Shown: piece after piece, positions 42,118 to 49,980 of the stretch
Position numbering within the stretch: position 1 is the stretch's first letter
Layout: each line of letters opens with the position of its first letter
Assembly (NCBI RefSeq): GCF_040544555.1
Contig: NZ_JBEPKD010000001.1
Location: 62,001 to 126,000 of the forward strand
Length of the DNA: 64,000 bases
Reading direction: 5' to 3'
DNA from: Halalkalibacter oceani
GTDB lineage: Bacteria > Bacillota > Bacilli > Bacillales > Bacillaceae_D
The notes under the pieces: generated by a model
Seen by the model: only the letters and a program-made list of their open reading frames with translations
What the model was told of the DNA's origin: nothing
The model's database searches: none
Position numbers and translations under genes: made by a program

Positions 42118-42134
42118 TTTACAAACGTTTATCA
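42118..42134 (+). promoter_or_regulatory. possible PhoP box before the phosphonate-type transporter
   Basis: TTTACA, five bases, TTATCA: two tandem matches to the Bacillus Pho motif TT(A/C/T)A(C/T)A with the right spacing. No strong -10 box is seen. Confidence 0.35.
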
Positions 42135-42188
42135 TGGTGGTATTTTTTACAAGGCAACACGTGAGAATGATAAGAAGGTGGAGAACAA

Positions 42189-43115
42189 ATGAAAAAATGG
42201 TTAGTAGCAGTAGGAGTTGTGCTTGCATTGGCAGGCTGTGGCGGAGGAGAAACGGAGCAGCCGACGGAAGGAACGGAGCAACCGGAATCAGAGGGGACTT
42301 CAGAGCCGTTTGAAGTCGCTGTGATTCCGTCGCAAACGGTTGGTGAGATGCAGACTGGACTGGATTTGCTTGAAGAAAGGCTCGCTGATGGACTTGGCAG
42401 AGAGGTGAAAGTGGAGTCGTATCCGAATTATAATGCTGTCGTCGAAGCGCTCAATTTTAATCATATTGATTTAGCATTCCTCGGCCCTCTAACGTACGTC
42501 ATCGCTCATGAACAGAGCGGGGCAAAAGCGATTGTTACACAGGAAGTGGAGGGCAGTCCATATTATTATTCCTATATTATTACGCATGCCGATGCGCAGT
42601 GGGAATCACTCGATGAGCTGTTAGAGGATGCGGCTGAAGTTGATTTAGCTTTTGCCAGCATTTCCTCGACGTCAGGTCATTTAATGCCGGGGCTTGAGCT
42701 GCGTCAGCGCGGTTACTATGAGAGCGAGGATCAGCATCAATTTAATCAGGTTCAATTTGCCGGTTCACATGATATTGTCGCTTCGCTCGTTCAGGAGCAA
42801 ACGGTCGATGCCGGCGCGATTGACAGCGCGATTTTGGAAGCGTTGATGAAGGAAGCGGATGCCAACGGCGGTTCCTTGCGCGATGATGTGAAGGTCATTT
42901 GGCAGTCGGAGCAGCTTTATCAATATCCATGGGTCGTTCCGTCTGAAATGGATGACGAGACGATTGCTGCTATTCAAGAGACGTTTTATCAAATTGATGA
43001 TCCGGAAATCCTGCAAATTTTCGGTGGAGCCTCTGCTTTTGTCGAAGCCGATCACAGCAAGTATGCTGACGTGCTAGAAGCCGCCCGGGAATTTGATATG
43101 CTGACATTGGAATAG
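42189..43115 (+). CDS. phnD: phosphonate/phosphite-type ABC transporter substrate-binding lipoprotein
   Basis: The 308-residue protein has a lipoprotein signal with lipobox LAGCG, an acidic linker, and the PhnD-fold motifs VESYPNYNAVVEAL, DLAFLGPLTYV and SISSTSGHLMPGL. Family members bind phosphonates, phosphite, hypophosphite or phosphate. The permease and ATPase follow directly. No C-P lyase or phosphite dehydrogenase genes are present, so the ligand is uncertain. GAAGGTGGAGAACAA precedes the ATG. Confidence 0.88.
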   Translation: MKKWLVAVGVVLALAGCGGGETEQPTEGTEQPESEGTSEPFEVAVIPSQTVGEMQTGLDLLEERLADGLGREVKVESYPNYNAVVEALNFNHIDLAFLGPLTYVIAHEQSGAKAIVTQEVEGSPYYYSYIITHADAQWESLDELLEDAAEVDLAFASISSTSGHLMPGLELRQRGYYESEDQHQFNQVQFAGSHDIVASLVQEQTVDAGAIDSAILEALMKEADANGGSLRDDVKVIWQSEQLYQYPWVVPSEMDDETIAAIQETFYQIDDPEILQIFGGASAFVEADHSKYADVLEAAREFDMLTLE

Positions 43116-43121
43116 ATCGCC

Positions 43122-43883
43122 ATGGTATGGTTTCGGAAACGGTATATCGTTTATGTGATTCTGCTCATTGTCGCCTGCTGGTGGAGCATGCGGATAACGG
43201 GATTTGACTTTCGCCAGCTTACCGAGCTCGGCAACATGTTTGAGATGCTGGCGACCCGCTTTTTTCCAATCGAATGGTCACTTTTGCCGAGAATGGCCTA
43301 TCATAGCATTGTCACATTGGCCGTCGCTTTTTTAGGCTCGCTGTTCGCTCTTATGATTGCGCTGCCTGTCAGCTTTCTCGCCGCGCAAAATACGAGCGGT
43401 TCAATTGGAGTGTACGGAACGAGCCGCTTTCTGTTAAGCGGCTTGCGTTCGATTCCTGAAATTGTCTTCGGGCTGCTTTTTGTTACGGTTTTAGGCCTTG
43501 GCCCATTTGCAGCGGTGCTGGCAATCATCCTTCATAATATCGGCGTGCTCGGCAAGCTGATCGCCGAGCTGATCGAATCAGCCGACCCCGGTCCGCAGGA
43601 AGCGATGAAGTCCATTGGCGCGACGAAATGGGTCGCCAACTTATTTTCGATTTTGCCGCAAATATGGCCTAATGTTCTTTCGCATTATTTCTACCGGTTT
43701 GAAGTGGCGATCAGAACGTCGTTGATTCTCGGTTTTATTGGCGGCGGAGGAATCGGCCAGCAATTATTTAATCATTTTCAGAGCTTTTATTACACGGCGG
43801 TTGCCCTTGATATTATTTGTATCATGGCGCTTGTGCTTCTCGTTGATTTTATTGGCGGGCGGATCCGGGCGCGGGTCATTTAG
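43122..43883 (+). CDS. phnE: phosphonate-type ABC transporter permease
   Basis: The 253-residue membrane protein has about six helices and the permease EAA-like loop ESADPGPQEAMKSIGATKW, which docks the ATPase. The LRSIPEIVFGLLFV block is typical of PhnE. It begins six bases after the binding protein gene. It forms the membrane pore of the DEC system. Confidence 0.9.
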   Translation: MVWFRKRYIVYVILLIVACWWSMRITGFDFRQLTELGNMFEMLATRFFPIEWSLLPRMAYHSIVTLAVAFLGSLFALMIALPVSFLAAQNTSGSIGVYGTSRFLLSGLRSIPEIVFGLLFVTVLGLGPFAAVLAIILHNIGVLGKLIAELIESADPGPQEAMKSIGATKWVANLFSILPQIWPNVLSHYFYRFEVAIRTSLILGFIGGGGIGQQLFNHFQSFYYTAVALDIICIMALVLLVDFIGGRIRARVI

Positions 43884-43913
43884 CCGTAGACGATCAGGAA
43901 GGAGAGGGTGTCG

Positions 43914-44648
43914 ATGTTGAAGCTGACCGATGTCGTAGTCCGCTATCCGAAGGTGGCGGAGCCGGCGCTCGACCGGCTCTCGTTATCATTTGAACAGGGA
44001 GAGTTTGTTTGTGTGCTCGGAAAAAGCGGAGCTGGAAAATCAACCTTCGTCCGGACGATTAACCGTCTTCAGCCCGTCTCCTCCGGTTCGGTTCACTTTG
44101 AAGGACAGGAGCTGACGACGTTGTCTGAAGCGCAGATGAGAGCGGTCAGACAGGAAATGGTGATGATTTTTCAGCATTTTCACTTAATCCCGCGAATGAC
44201 GGCTTTTCAAAATACGCTGACCGGCTTATTTGGCCGGCGGCCGGCGTTGAAAAATCTGCTCGGTTTGTTTTCAAAAGAAGAAAAACAGCGCGGGCGGCTG
44301 GCGCTGGAGCAGGTCGGCCTCGAACGCCACGGTGACAGGCGGGTTGAAGCGCTCAGCGGCGGACAGAAGCAACGGGTTGGCATCGCGCGCGCCCTGCTTC
44401 AGGAGCCGAAGCTGCTGCTTGGAGATGAGCCGGTGGCGAGCCTTGATCCAGTGACGTCGCGTCATATTTTCACGCTTTTACGCGATATTCATCAGAAAAA
44501 AGAGCTGCTATCGATTGTCAATGTTCATGATGTCAGCCTGGCGAAGGAATTTGCGACGCGGATCATCGCCTTAAAAGACGGGCAGCTGCTTTTTGACGGC
44601 AAGCCTGAAGAGCTTGATGAGGCGACGTTTTCCGCGATTTATCAGTAA
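43914..44648 (+). CDS. phnC: phosphonate-type ABC transporter ATP-binding protein
   Basis: The 244-residue ATPase has Walker A GKSGAGKST, signature LSGGQKQRV, Walker B LLLGDEPVASLDP and an H-loop VNVHD. It groups with PhnC. The ATG at 43914 is preferred, with AAGGAGAGGGTG upstream; a GTG six bases earlier overlaps that site. It is last in the D-E-C order. Confidence 0.92.
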   Translation: MLKLTDVVVRYPKVAEPALDRLSLSFEQGEFVCVLGKSGAGKSTFVRTINRLQPVSSGSVHFEGQELTTLSEAQMRAVRQEMVMIFQHFHLIPRMTAFQNTLTGLFGRRPALKNLLGLFSKEEKQRGRLALEQVGLERHGDRRVEALSGGQKQRVGIARALLQEPKLLLGDEPVASLDPVTSRHIFTLLRDIHQKKELLSIVNVHDVSLAKEFATRIIALKDGQLLFDGKPEELDEATFSAIYQ

Positions 44649-44758
44649 GAAAAAAATGAAGCAGGGCGTCATCCAATCTTTTCAATAAAAAGATGAATTT
44701 TACTCATGTTTTCCTTTTTGTCGGGCACACTTGTATTGTACAAAAAGGAGGGATTTGA

Positions 44759-46363
44759 GTGAAAAAGAAGGACGAAGAGCATCAAACGGAACCGCTTGGC
44801 ACCGGGGAGTCGGCCGAATCGCTAACGAATCGGCAGGGACATCCGGTAACTGACAATCAAAACGTAAGAACGGTCGGCAACAGAGGTCCGACGACGCTGG
44901 AAAACTACGATTTTCTCGAAAAAATTTCGCATTTTGACCGAGAGCGGATTCCGGAGCGTGTCGTCCATGCCCGCGGAGCCGGGGCGCATGGCTATTTTGA
45001 AGCGTACGGAAAAGTCGGTGACGAGTCGCCCGCGCTTTATACACGGGCGAAGCTGTTTCAGGAAAAAGGGAAAAGAACGCCGGTATTTGTCCGCTTTTCA
45101 ACGGTCGTCGGTGCACGTGAATCAACAGAAACAGCACGGGATCCTCGTGGGTTCGCCGTGAAATTTTACACGGAAGACGGCAACTGGGATCTTGTCGGTA
45201 ACAATTTAAAGATTTTCTTTATTCGTGATCCGCTTAAGTTTCCTGATATGATTCATGCTTTTAAGCCCGATCCGGTGACGAATATTCAGGATCCTGAGCG
45301 GATGTTTGATTTCGTATCGCAGTCTCCGGAAGCGACACACATGATCACCTTCGTATTCTCGCCGTGGGGCATACCGGCCAATTACCGGCAAATGCAAGGC
45401 TCTGGCGTCAACACCTACAAATGGGTGAATGAAAAGGGTGAAGCGGTGCTGATCAAGTATCATTGGGAACCGTTAAAGCAAGGTATTAAAAACTTAACGC
45501 AAAAGGAAGCGGAGCACATTCAGGCGACGAACACGAACCATGCGACACAGGATTTGTTCGAAGCGATTGAGAATGGCGACTATCCTGAATGGGAGCTCTG
45601 TGTGCAAATGATGAGCGACGAGGAGCACCCGGAGCTTGATTTTGATCCGCTCGATCCGACAAAGCTCTGGCCGGCGGAGCAGTTTCCTTTCCTTCCTGTC
45701 GGCAAGATGGTGCTAAATAAAAACCCTGAAAATTACTTCAATGAAGTTGAGCAGGCGGCGTTTGGCACCGGGGTGCTCGTCGACGGGCTTGATTTTTCAG
45801 ATGATAAGCTTCTTCAAGGTCGCACTTTTTCCTATTCCGATACCCAGCGTTACCGTGTCGGCTCAAATTATTTACAGCTGCCGATTAACTCGCCGGAAAA
45901 ACGCGTGGCGACAAACCAGCAGGGCGGTCAAATGGAATACCATGTTGATACCGCTCCAGGTCAAAATCCGCATACGAATTACGAGCCGTCGTCATTAGGC
46001 GGGCTGAAGGAAGCGGAGCAGATCGGCGACGTCCATAAACCGCACTACGACGATAAGCTCGTCCGCGAGCCGATTGACCGGCAGAATAACTTCGGGCAGG
46101 CCGGCGATACGTACCGCAGCTTTGAGCCGTGGGAGCAGGACGAGCTGATTTCGAACCTCGTTGATGCGCTTTCTGTCTGTCAGCCGCATATTCAGGAGAA
46201 AATGATTGAGCATTTTACAAAAGCTGACGAGGATTACGGCCGTCGCGTCGCCGAAGGACTGAAGGCGGCAGGAACAATGAGTAAGGAACATACCAGTTCC
46301 AAGCAGGCCGACGAAGCCGTCGACGAGGCGCAGAAGCTCGGCCACAAAGCCGACCGCTACTAG
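44759..46363 (+). CDS. katA: catalase, monofunctional haem type
   Basis: The 534-residue protein has the catalytic histidine in ERVVHARGAGAHG, the asparagine in VGNNLKIFFIRD and the proximal haem tyrosine in GRTFSYSDTQRYRVG. This is a complete small-subunit (clade 3) catalase. A hydrophilic C-terminal tail of about 40 residues extends it. It degrades hydrogen peroxide in the cytoplasm. The GTG start has AAAAAGGAGGGA upstream. No clear PerR box was found in the upstream 110 bases. Confidence 0.95.
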   Translation: MKKKDEEHQTEPLGTGESAESLTNRQGHPVTDNQNVRTVGNRGPTTLENYDFLEKISHFDRERIPERVVHARGAGAHGYFEAYGKVGDESPALYTRAKLFQEKGKRTPVFVRFSTVVGARESTETARDPRGFAVKFYTEDGNWDLVGNNLKIFFIRDPLKFPDMIHAFKPDPVTNIQDPERMFDFVSQSPEATHMITFVFSPWGIPANYRQMQGSGVNTYKWVNEKGEAVLIKYHWEPLKQGIKNLTQKEAEHIQATNTNHATQDLFEAIENGDYPEWELCVQMMSDEEHPELDFDPLDPTKLWPAEQFPFLPVGKMVLNKNPENYFNEVEQAAFGTGVLVDGLDFSDDKLLQGRTFSYSDTQRYRVGSNYLQLPINSPEKRVATNQQGGQMEYHVDTAPGQNPHTNYEPSSLGGLKEAEQIGDVHKPHYDDKLVREPIDRQNNFGQAGDTYRSFEPWEQDELISNLVDALSVCQPHIQEKMIEHFTKADEDYGRRVAEGLKAAGTMSKEHTSSKQADEAVDEAQKLGHKADRY

Positions 46364-46560
46364 CTCACAAAGCGATCTTCTTTGTGAGCGAAGCAGAGGA
46401 GGAGCCATCGCCAGCAGTTAAAAGGAGAAGGGAAGCGGTTTTATTCCCTGCTCCGGGCGAGGAGCGAAGCCCTCTGCAAAAAAAAGAACAAGGCGATCTT
46501 CCTTGTGAGCGATGAAGACGTCCGGACCGCTTCGGGGATGAAACAAAAGGTAGCATGGAG
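46364..46560. other. katA downstream region
   Basis: About 200 bases without a gene. It holds an imperfect repeated word (CGATCTTC-TTTGTGAGCGA at about 46372 and CGATCTTC-CTTGTGAGCGA at about 46493) but no clear terminator. Function not evident. Confidence 0.4.
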
Positions 46561-46725
46561 GAGGCTGGGACAAAAGGTTGTTTTTTTACCTTTTTCCCAG
46601 CCTCTCTAAGCAATGAGCGGAACCGCCACGATCTTTTAAAGCCCGTTGTGAGTGGGTTTCTCACAACGGGCTTGTGGCGTGTGAAGCCATTGCCAGTTGG
46701 TCCAAAGCTAGTTTTGTCTCAAGCC
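46561..46725. repeat. dispersed repeat family A, full copy
   Basis: It begins with a terminator-like GAGGCTGGGACAAAAGG...CCTTTTTCCCAGCCTC hairpin. It continues with the same AGCCCGTTGTGA / TCTCACAACGGGCT hairpin and right end as the copy at 7161-7305. Confidence 0.8.
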
Positions 46726-46835
46726 CTTTTTTTTCATTCGAAATGATAAGATAAGCTGTAATTTGAAAAAAAGTGTAGGGGTTAGGTCAACCGCTGTCGT
46801 CTATTATATGTGCGGCGTAAAAAGGGGGGAGAGAG

Positions 46836-47378
46836 ATTAGCGATCGGATTTTACTAGAGAAAATGAGAAGCGGCGATGATCATGCCTTCAGGCTCATTGT
46901 GGAGAAATATCGCACAGAGCTTTTCCGCGTCATCTACGCGATTTTGCGTGATCAGAAGGATGCTGAAGATGCGACGCAAGAAGTGTTTATTAAAATCTAT
47001 CATTCTCTCTCCACCTTTGAGAATCAAGGGTTGAAAACATGGATGACGCGCATCGCCGTCAATCATGCGATTGATAGTAGAAGGAAACGGGAGCGCAGGC
47101 GTGAGGAGATGACCGAGCAGCTGGCGTTTCAATCGGCGGTTTCAGCCAAGGATCACGTTGAAGCTGAAGTGATGCTGACAGAAAAGCAGCGCCTCGTGCG
47201 GGAAAAGCTCGATCAATTGCCGGGCAGCTACCGGGAAGTCGTCTATGATTTTTATATTGCGGAGAAAAGCTACCAGCAAATGGCTGATGAACAGCAGGTC
47301 CAGGTGAAAACGATTGAAACAAAGCTTTACCGGGCGCGTCAGTGGATGAAAAAGCATTGGAAGGAGGAGGAGTTTTGA
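46836..47378 (+). CDS. ECF-type RNA polymerase sigma factor
   Basis: The protein has sigma region 2 (ILRDQKDAEDATQEVFIKIY) and region 4 (LPGSYREVVYDFYIAEKSYQQMAD...VKTIETKLYRAR), separated by a short linker, as in ECF factors. Region 2 needs its first helix, ISDRILLEKMRSGDDHAF, which begins upstream of the first ATG (46863). That segment starts with ATT at 46836 behind AAAAGGGGGGAGAG, and no ATG, GTG or TTG lies between the in-frame stop at 46818 and 46863. An AUU start is therefore likely, giving 180 residues. It is followed by its anti-sigma factor with overlapping stop and start. Confidence 0.88.
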   Translation: MSDRILLEKMRSGDDHAFRLIVEKYRTELFRVIYAILRDQKDAEDATQEVFIKIYHSLSTFENQGLKTWMTRIAVNHAIDSRRKRERRREEMTEQLAFQSAVSAKDHVEAEVMLTEKQRLVREKLDQLPGSYREVVYDFYIAEKSYQQMADEQQVQVKTIETKLYRARQWMKKHWKEEEF

Positions 47379-47827
47379 TGAATCATATCAGTGAAGAACA
47401 ATGGAAAAAGTATGTGCAGGACGAGGTCGATCTTTCCACCCGTCGGCAGTACGAGGAGCATTTGTATCGCTGTGATCAGTGCCTTGAGCTTTATCTGCAC
47501 GCTGTGGCTGCTTATGAGGAGAAGCTACCGGATGTGACCGATCCAGCTGCCTTTACCGGTCAGATTCTTGAAAAGGTGGCGGAACAGCCGAAAGAGATGC
47601 AGGCTGAAGCGGCACGTCCATTTTATCAAAGGACGATCGTTCATTATACGGTCGCCGCAGCGATAACCGTCATGTTCATGACCTCCGGTGTTTTTCATTC
47701 CATTACCACTGTCCAAAGTCCGGCGCTCGCGGAAAGCTCGCCTTCGGTAACGGAGCAGCTTGTTAATAAAACCGTTGCCTGGCTCAATGTCATTGAACAA
47801 AAAAATAGGGAGGAGACCGATCAATGA
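47378..47827 (+). CDS. zinc-type anti-sigma factor
   Basis: The 149-residue protein has the anti-sigma zinc motif H-x3-C-x2-C (H28, C32, C35) in its cytoplasmic N-terminus, one membrane helix (about 88-110) and a short outer domain. It should hold the preceding sigma factor inactive at the membrane until an envelope signal arrives. The ATG overlaps the sigma factor stop, so they are coupled. GGAGGAGGAG precedes the ATG. Confidence 0.85.
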   Translation: MNHISEEQWKKYVQDEVDLSTRRQYEEHLYRCDQCLELYLHAVAAYEEKLPDVTDPAAFTGQILEKVAEQPKEMQAEAARPFYQRTIVHYTVAAAITVMFMTSGVFHSITTVQSPALAESSPSVTEQLVNKTVAWLNVIEQKNREETDQ

Positions 47828-48897
47828 AAAACCCGATATTAGCTTTTTTGCTGGCATTCTTCCCTGGCGGGGGCTTGCTTTATTTACGAAAGCCGCTTCG
47901 CGGGCTCGCGTATATGTTTGGAGAGTTCGGCTTGATTGTGATTTTTACGTTTCTGTACGCCCATTGGGAATACGGGCTGGCGTTCTTTGTCGTGATAGCA
48001 GGCGTTATTCTTTACGTCGTCAACCTTGTTGACACGGCGATTACCGCTTCAAAAACGGCTTATCCGACGGCTGCCAATCAAGCGGAGGCAATGAAAAACC
48101 CGACCGAAGAGCAGGAACGTTTTTTTACGATTTTGCTATCATTTATACCGGGTCTGGGCCATTTTCAGCTAGGTTTGATGAATCGCGGTTTGACGCTGTT
48201 TATGGCGTTTGTCGGTACGATTATGATGGTTTTCTTCGTGACTGTCCTTACATCAAGAGAAGAGTTTTTGCTGTTTCTCGCCATTTTACCGGTGATCTGG
48301 GTGTATGGTTTTTTTGATGCGATCCATCAGCTGAATAAAAAGCACAAAGGGGAGGAGCTTATTGATCGCTCGATTCTCGAAGACATCGAATTAAATCGGG
48401 TGAATGGGAAGAAAAGCAAATCGATTGCCGTCGCTCTGTCGTTTTTTCCCGGCGCGGGGCACCTCTATCTTGGACTCCAGCGACGTGGAATTCAATTAAT
48501 GGCCGCCTTTTTATTTTCGATCTATATTTTAGACGTACTTAGACTCGGCATATTTTTGTTCCTTATTCCGATTATTTGGTTTTACAGCTTTTTTGACGGG
48601 CTGCAAAAAGCTTCCGCTTACGGGAAAGAGGAACTGGATGATACACCGATTATTTCTTACTTTCTTAATCAGCAGAAATGGGTCGGCATCGGGCTCATTT
48701 TACTCGGGCTTTATTATTTAACAAGTCATATGGCACTGCCGGCGGTAGCACCGCTGCTCGATGATTGGCTCAACGTCGATTTCAAGTACTGGTTTGATCA
48801 TTATTTTCAAACGACGATCGTCTGCCTGTTGCTCATTGGTGGAGGGATCAAACTGCTGGTCGGCAGCAAGCGAAAGAATAAGGAGGACGTATCATGA
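47824..48897 (+). CDS. polytopic membrane protein with three internal repeats
   Basis: The 357-residue protein contains three copies of a TM2-like unit: LAFFPGGGLLYLRKPLRGL (about residue 9), LSFIPGLGHFQLGLMNRGL (about 106) and LSFFPGAGHLYLGLQRRGI (about 205). Each is followed by two hydrophobic helices, and a last pair of helices lies at the C-terminus. It overlaps the anti-sigma gene by four bases. Such proteins accompany ECF sigma operons (SigY/YxlC-like and others), but the function is unknown; signal sensing or lipid binding is possible. Confidence 0.75.
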   Translation: MKNPILAFLLAFFPGGGLLYLRKPLRGLAYMFGEFGLIVIFTFLYAHWEYGLAFFVVIAGVILYVVNLVDTAITASKTAYPTAANQAEAMKNPTEEQERFFTILLSFIPGLGHFQLGLMNRGLTLFMAFVGTIMMVFFVTVLTSREEFLLFLAILPVIWVYGFFDAIHQLNKKHKGEELIDRSILEDIELNRVNGKKSKSIAVALSFFPGAGHLYLGLQRRGIQLMAAFLFSIYILDVLRLGIFLFLIPIIWFYSFFDGLQKASAYGKEELDDTPIISYFLNQQKWVGIGLILLGLYYLTSHMALPAVAPLLDDWLNVDFKYWFDHYFQTTIVCLLLIGGGIKLLVGSKRKNKEDVS

Positions 48898-49784
48898 GAG
48901 TTTGGCGTGTCGGTACGATTTCAATGGGAGCGTCTCTGCTCCTGTTAGGAATCATTCTTTTCATTGCTCAATTTAGCGAGATTAGCGTCTCGCAAATTAT
49001 GCTGGCGTGGTGGCCGGTCATTATGATTATTTTAGGGCTGGAAATGCTCGTCTATCTTTTTTTATCAAAGCAGGAAAAACCGCTGCTGCATTATGATTTT
49101 TTAAGTATATTCTTCGTCGCGCTGATCGGCACGGCCGGAATTGCCTTTGCGCTTGCCAGCTCCACCGGGTTGCTTGATTTGGTGGAAAATGAGCTTGCGC
49201 GGGAAGAGCGGACGCTTGATCTGCCGCCGGTCTCTCATCCGATTGAGCCCGAAGTTAATCGTGTCGTTGTCCAGACCGGTCCATATCCGCTTACGGTTGA
49301 AGCGACAACCGGCGCTGAATTGTCGCTCTTTGGAACATACCGGGCTTCCTTAGGGAAGGAGGACACGCTAGTCTCCAGGCCGGAAGAATACGCCTCAATA
49401 TACCAGCGCGGCGATACGCTTTATCTTATCATTAAGCAGCTGCCGCGGGAAATAGCAGGGTTTTCACAAATGACGCCTCAAGTAGAAGCGACCGTCTTTG
49501 TCCCGGGTGATGTTGAAGTGGAAGTCGTCGGGCAGCAGTACCCGGTTAGCCTCAAGCCCCGCGATGCCGAAAGCAGCTGGATAGTCGAAAGCGCCTCGAC
49601 TGTGTCGCTCTATTTGCAAAATGAAAATGATGTCGAAGTATCGGCAACCAGAGTTGAAGAAACGGTGGGAGCGGATGAAAGCATCAATCGCCTCCTTGCA
49701 GAAGAAGGCAGCGTTACGTTCGGAGAAGGGACGCATCAAATTACGGTTATTGAAGCGTTTCAGCTTACATTAATGATGGGATAG
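48894..49784 (+). CDS. membrane protein, LiaF/DUF5668-like, end of sigma operon
   Basis: The 296-residue protein has three to four N-terminal hydrophobic helices (about 8-30, 35-55, 68-88) and a beta-rich C-terminal domain of about 190 residues. The latter would face outward and resembles the adhesin-like or LiaF-type sensory domains. It overlaps the previous gene by four bases. As the last gene of a sigma/anti-sigma operon it is probably part of an envelope-stress response. Confidence 0.7.
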   Translation: MRVWRVGTISMGASLLLLGIILFIAQFSEISVSQIMLAWWPVIMIILGLEMLVYLFLSKQEKPLLHYDFLSIFFVALIGTAGIAFALASSTGLLDLVENELAREERTLDLPPVSHPIEPEVNRVVVQTGPYPLTVEATTGAELSLFGTYRASLGKEDTLVSRPEEYASIYQRGDTLYLIIKQLPREIAGFSQMTPQVEATVFVPGDVEVEVVGQQYPVSLKPRDAESSWIVESASTVSLYLQNENDVEVSATRVEETVGADESINRLLAEEGSVTFGEGTHQITVIEAFQLTLMMG

Positions 49785-49938
49785 GAGCCGAAACCCCGGC
49801 TTATTCGAGGTCGTAGTAGCTGCGAGCTGATGAATGGGTTTAGCACATAGCGGCAATGGCTTCGCACGCTGCTCGTCAACTAGAAGAAAGTCACTCCTAG
49901 TTGACTTAAAATCTTGCAGCGGCTTCGCGCATTGCTTC

Positions 49939-49980
49939 AACAACAAGTCCCAAAAGCATTTGCTTTTGGGACTTGTTGTT
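49939..49980. terminator. bidirectional terminator
   Basis: A perfect 20-base inverted repeat (arms 49939-49958 and 49961-49980). It serves the sigma operon and the convergent SLH gene. A second hairpin, GTCAACTAG / CTAGTTGAC, lies at about 49876-49904. Confidence 0.9.

Noticed and set aside
44649..44758. PerR box before katA
   Set aside because: No sequence close to TTATAATNATTATAA is present in this stretch.
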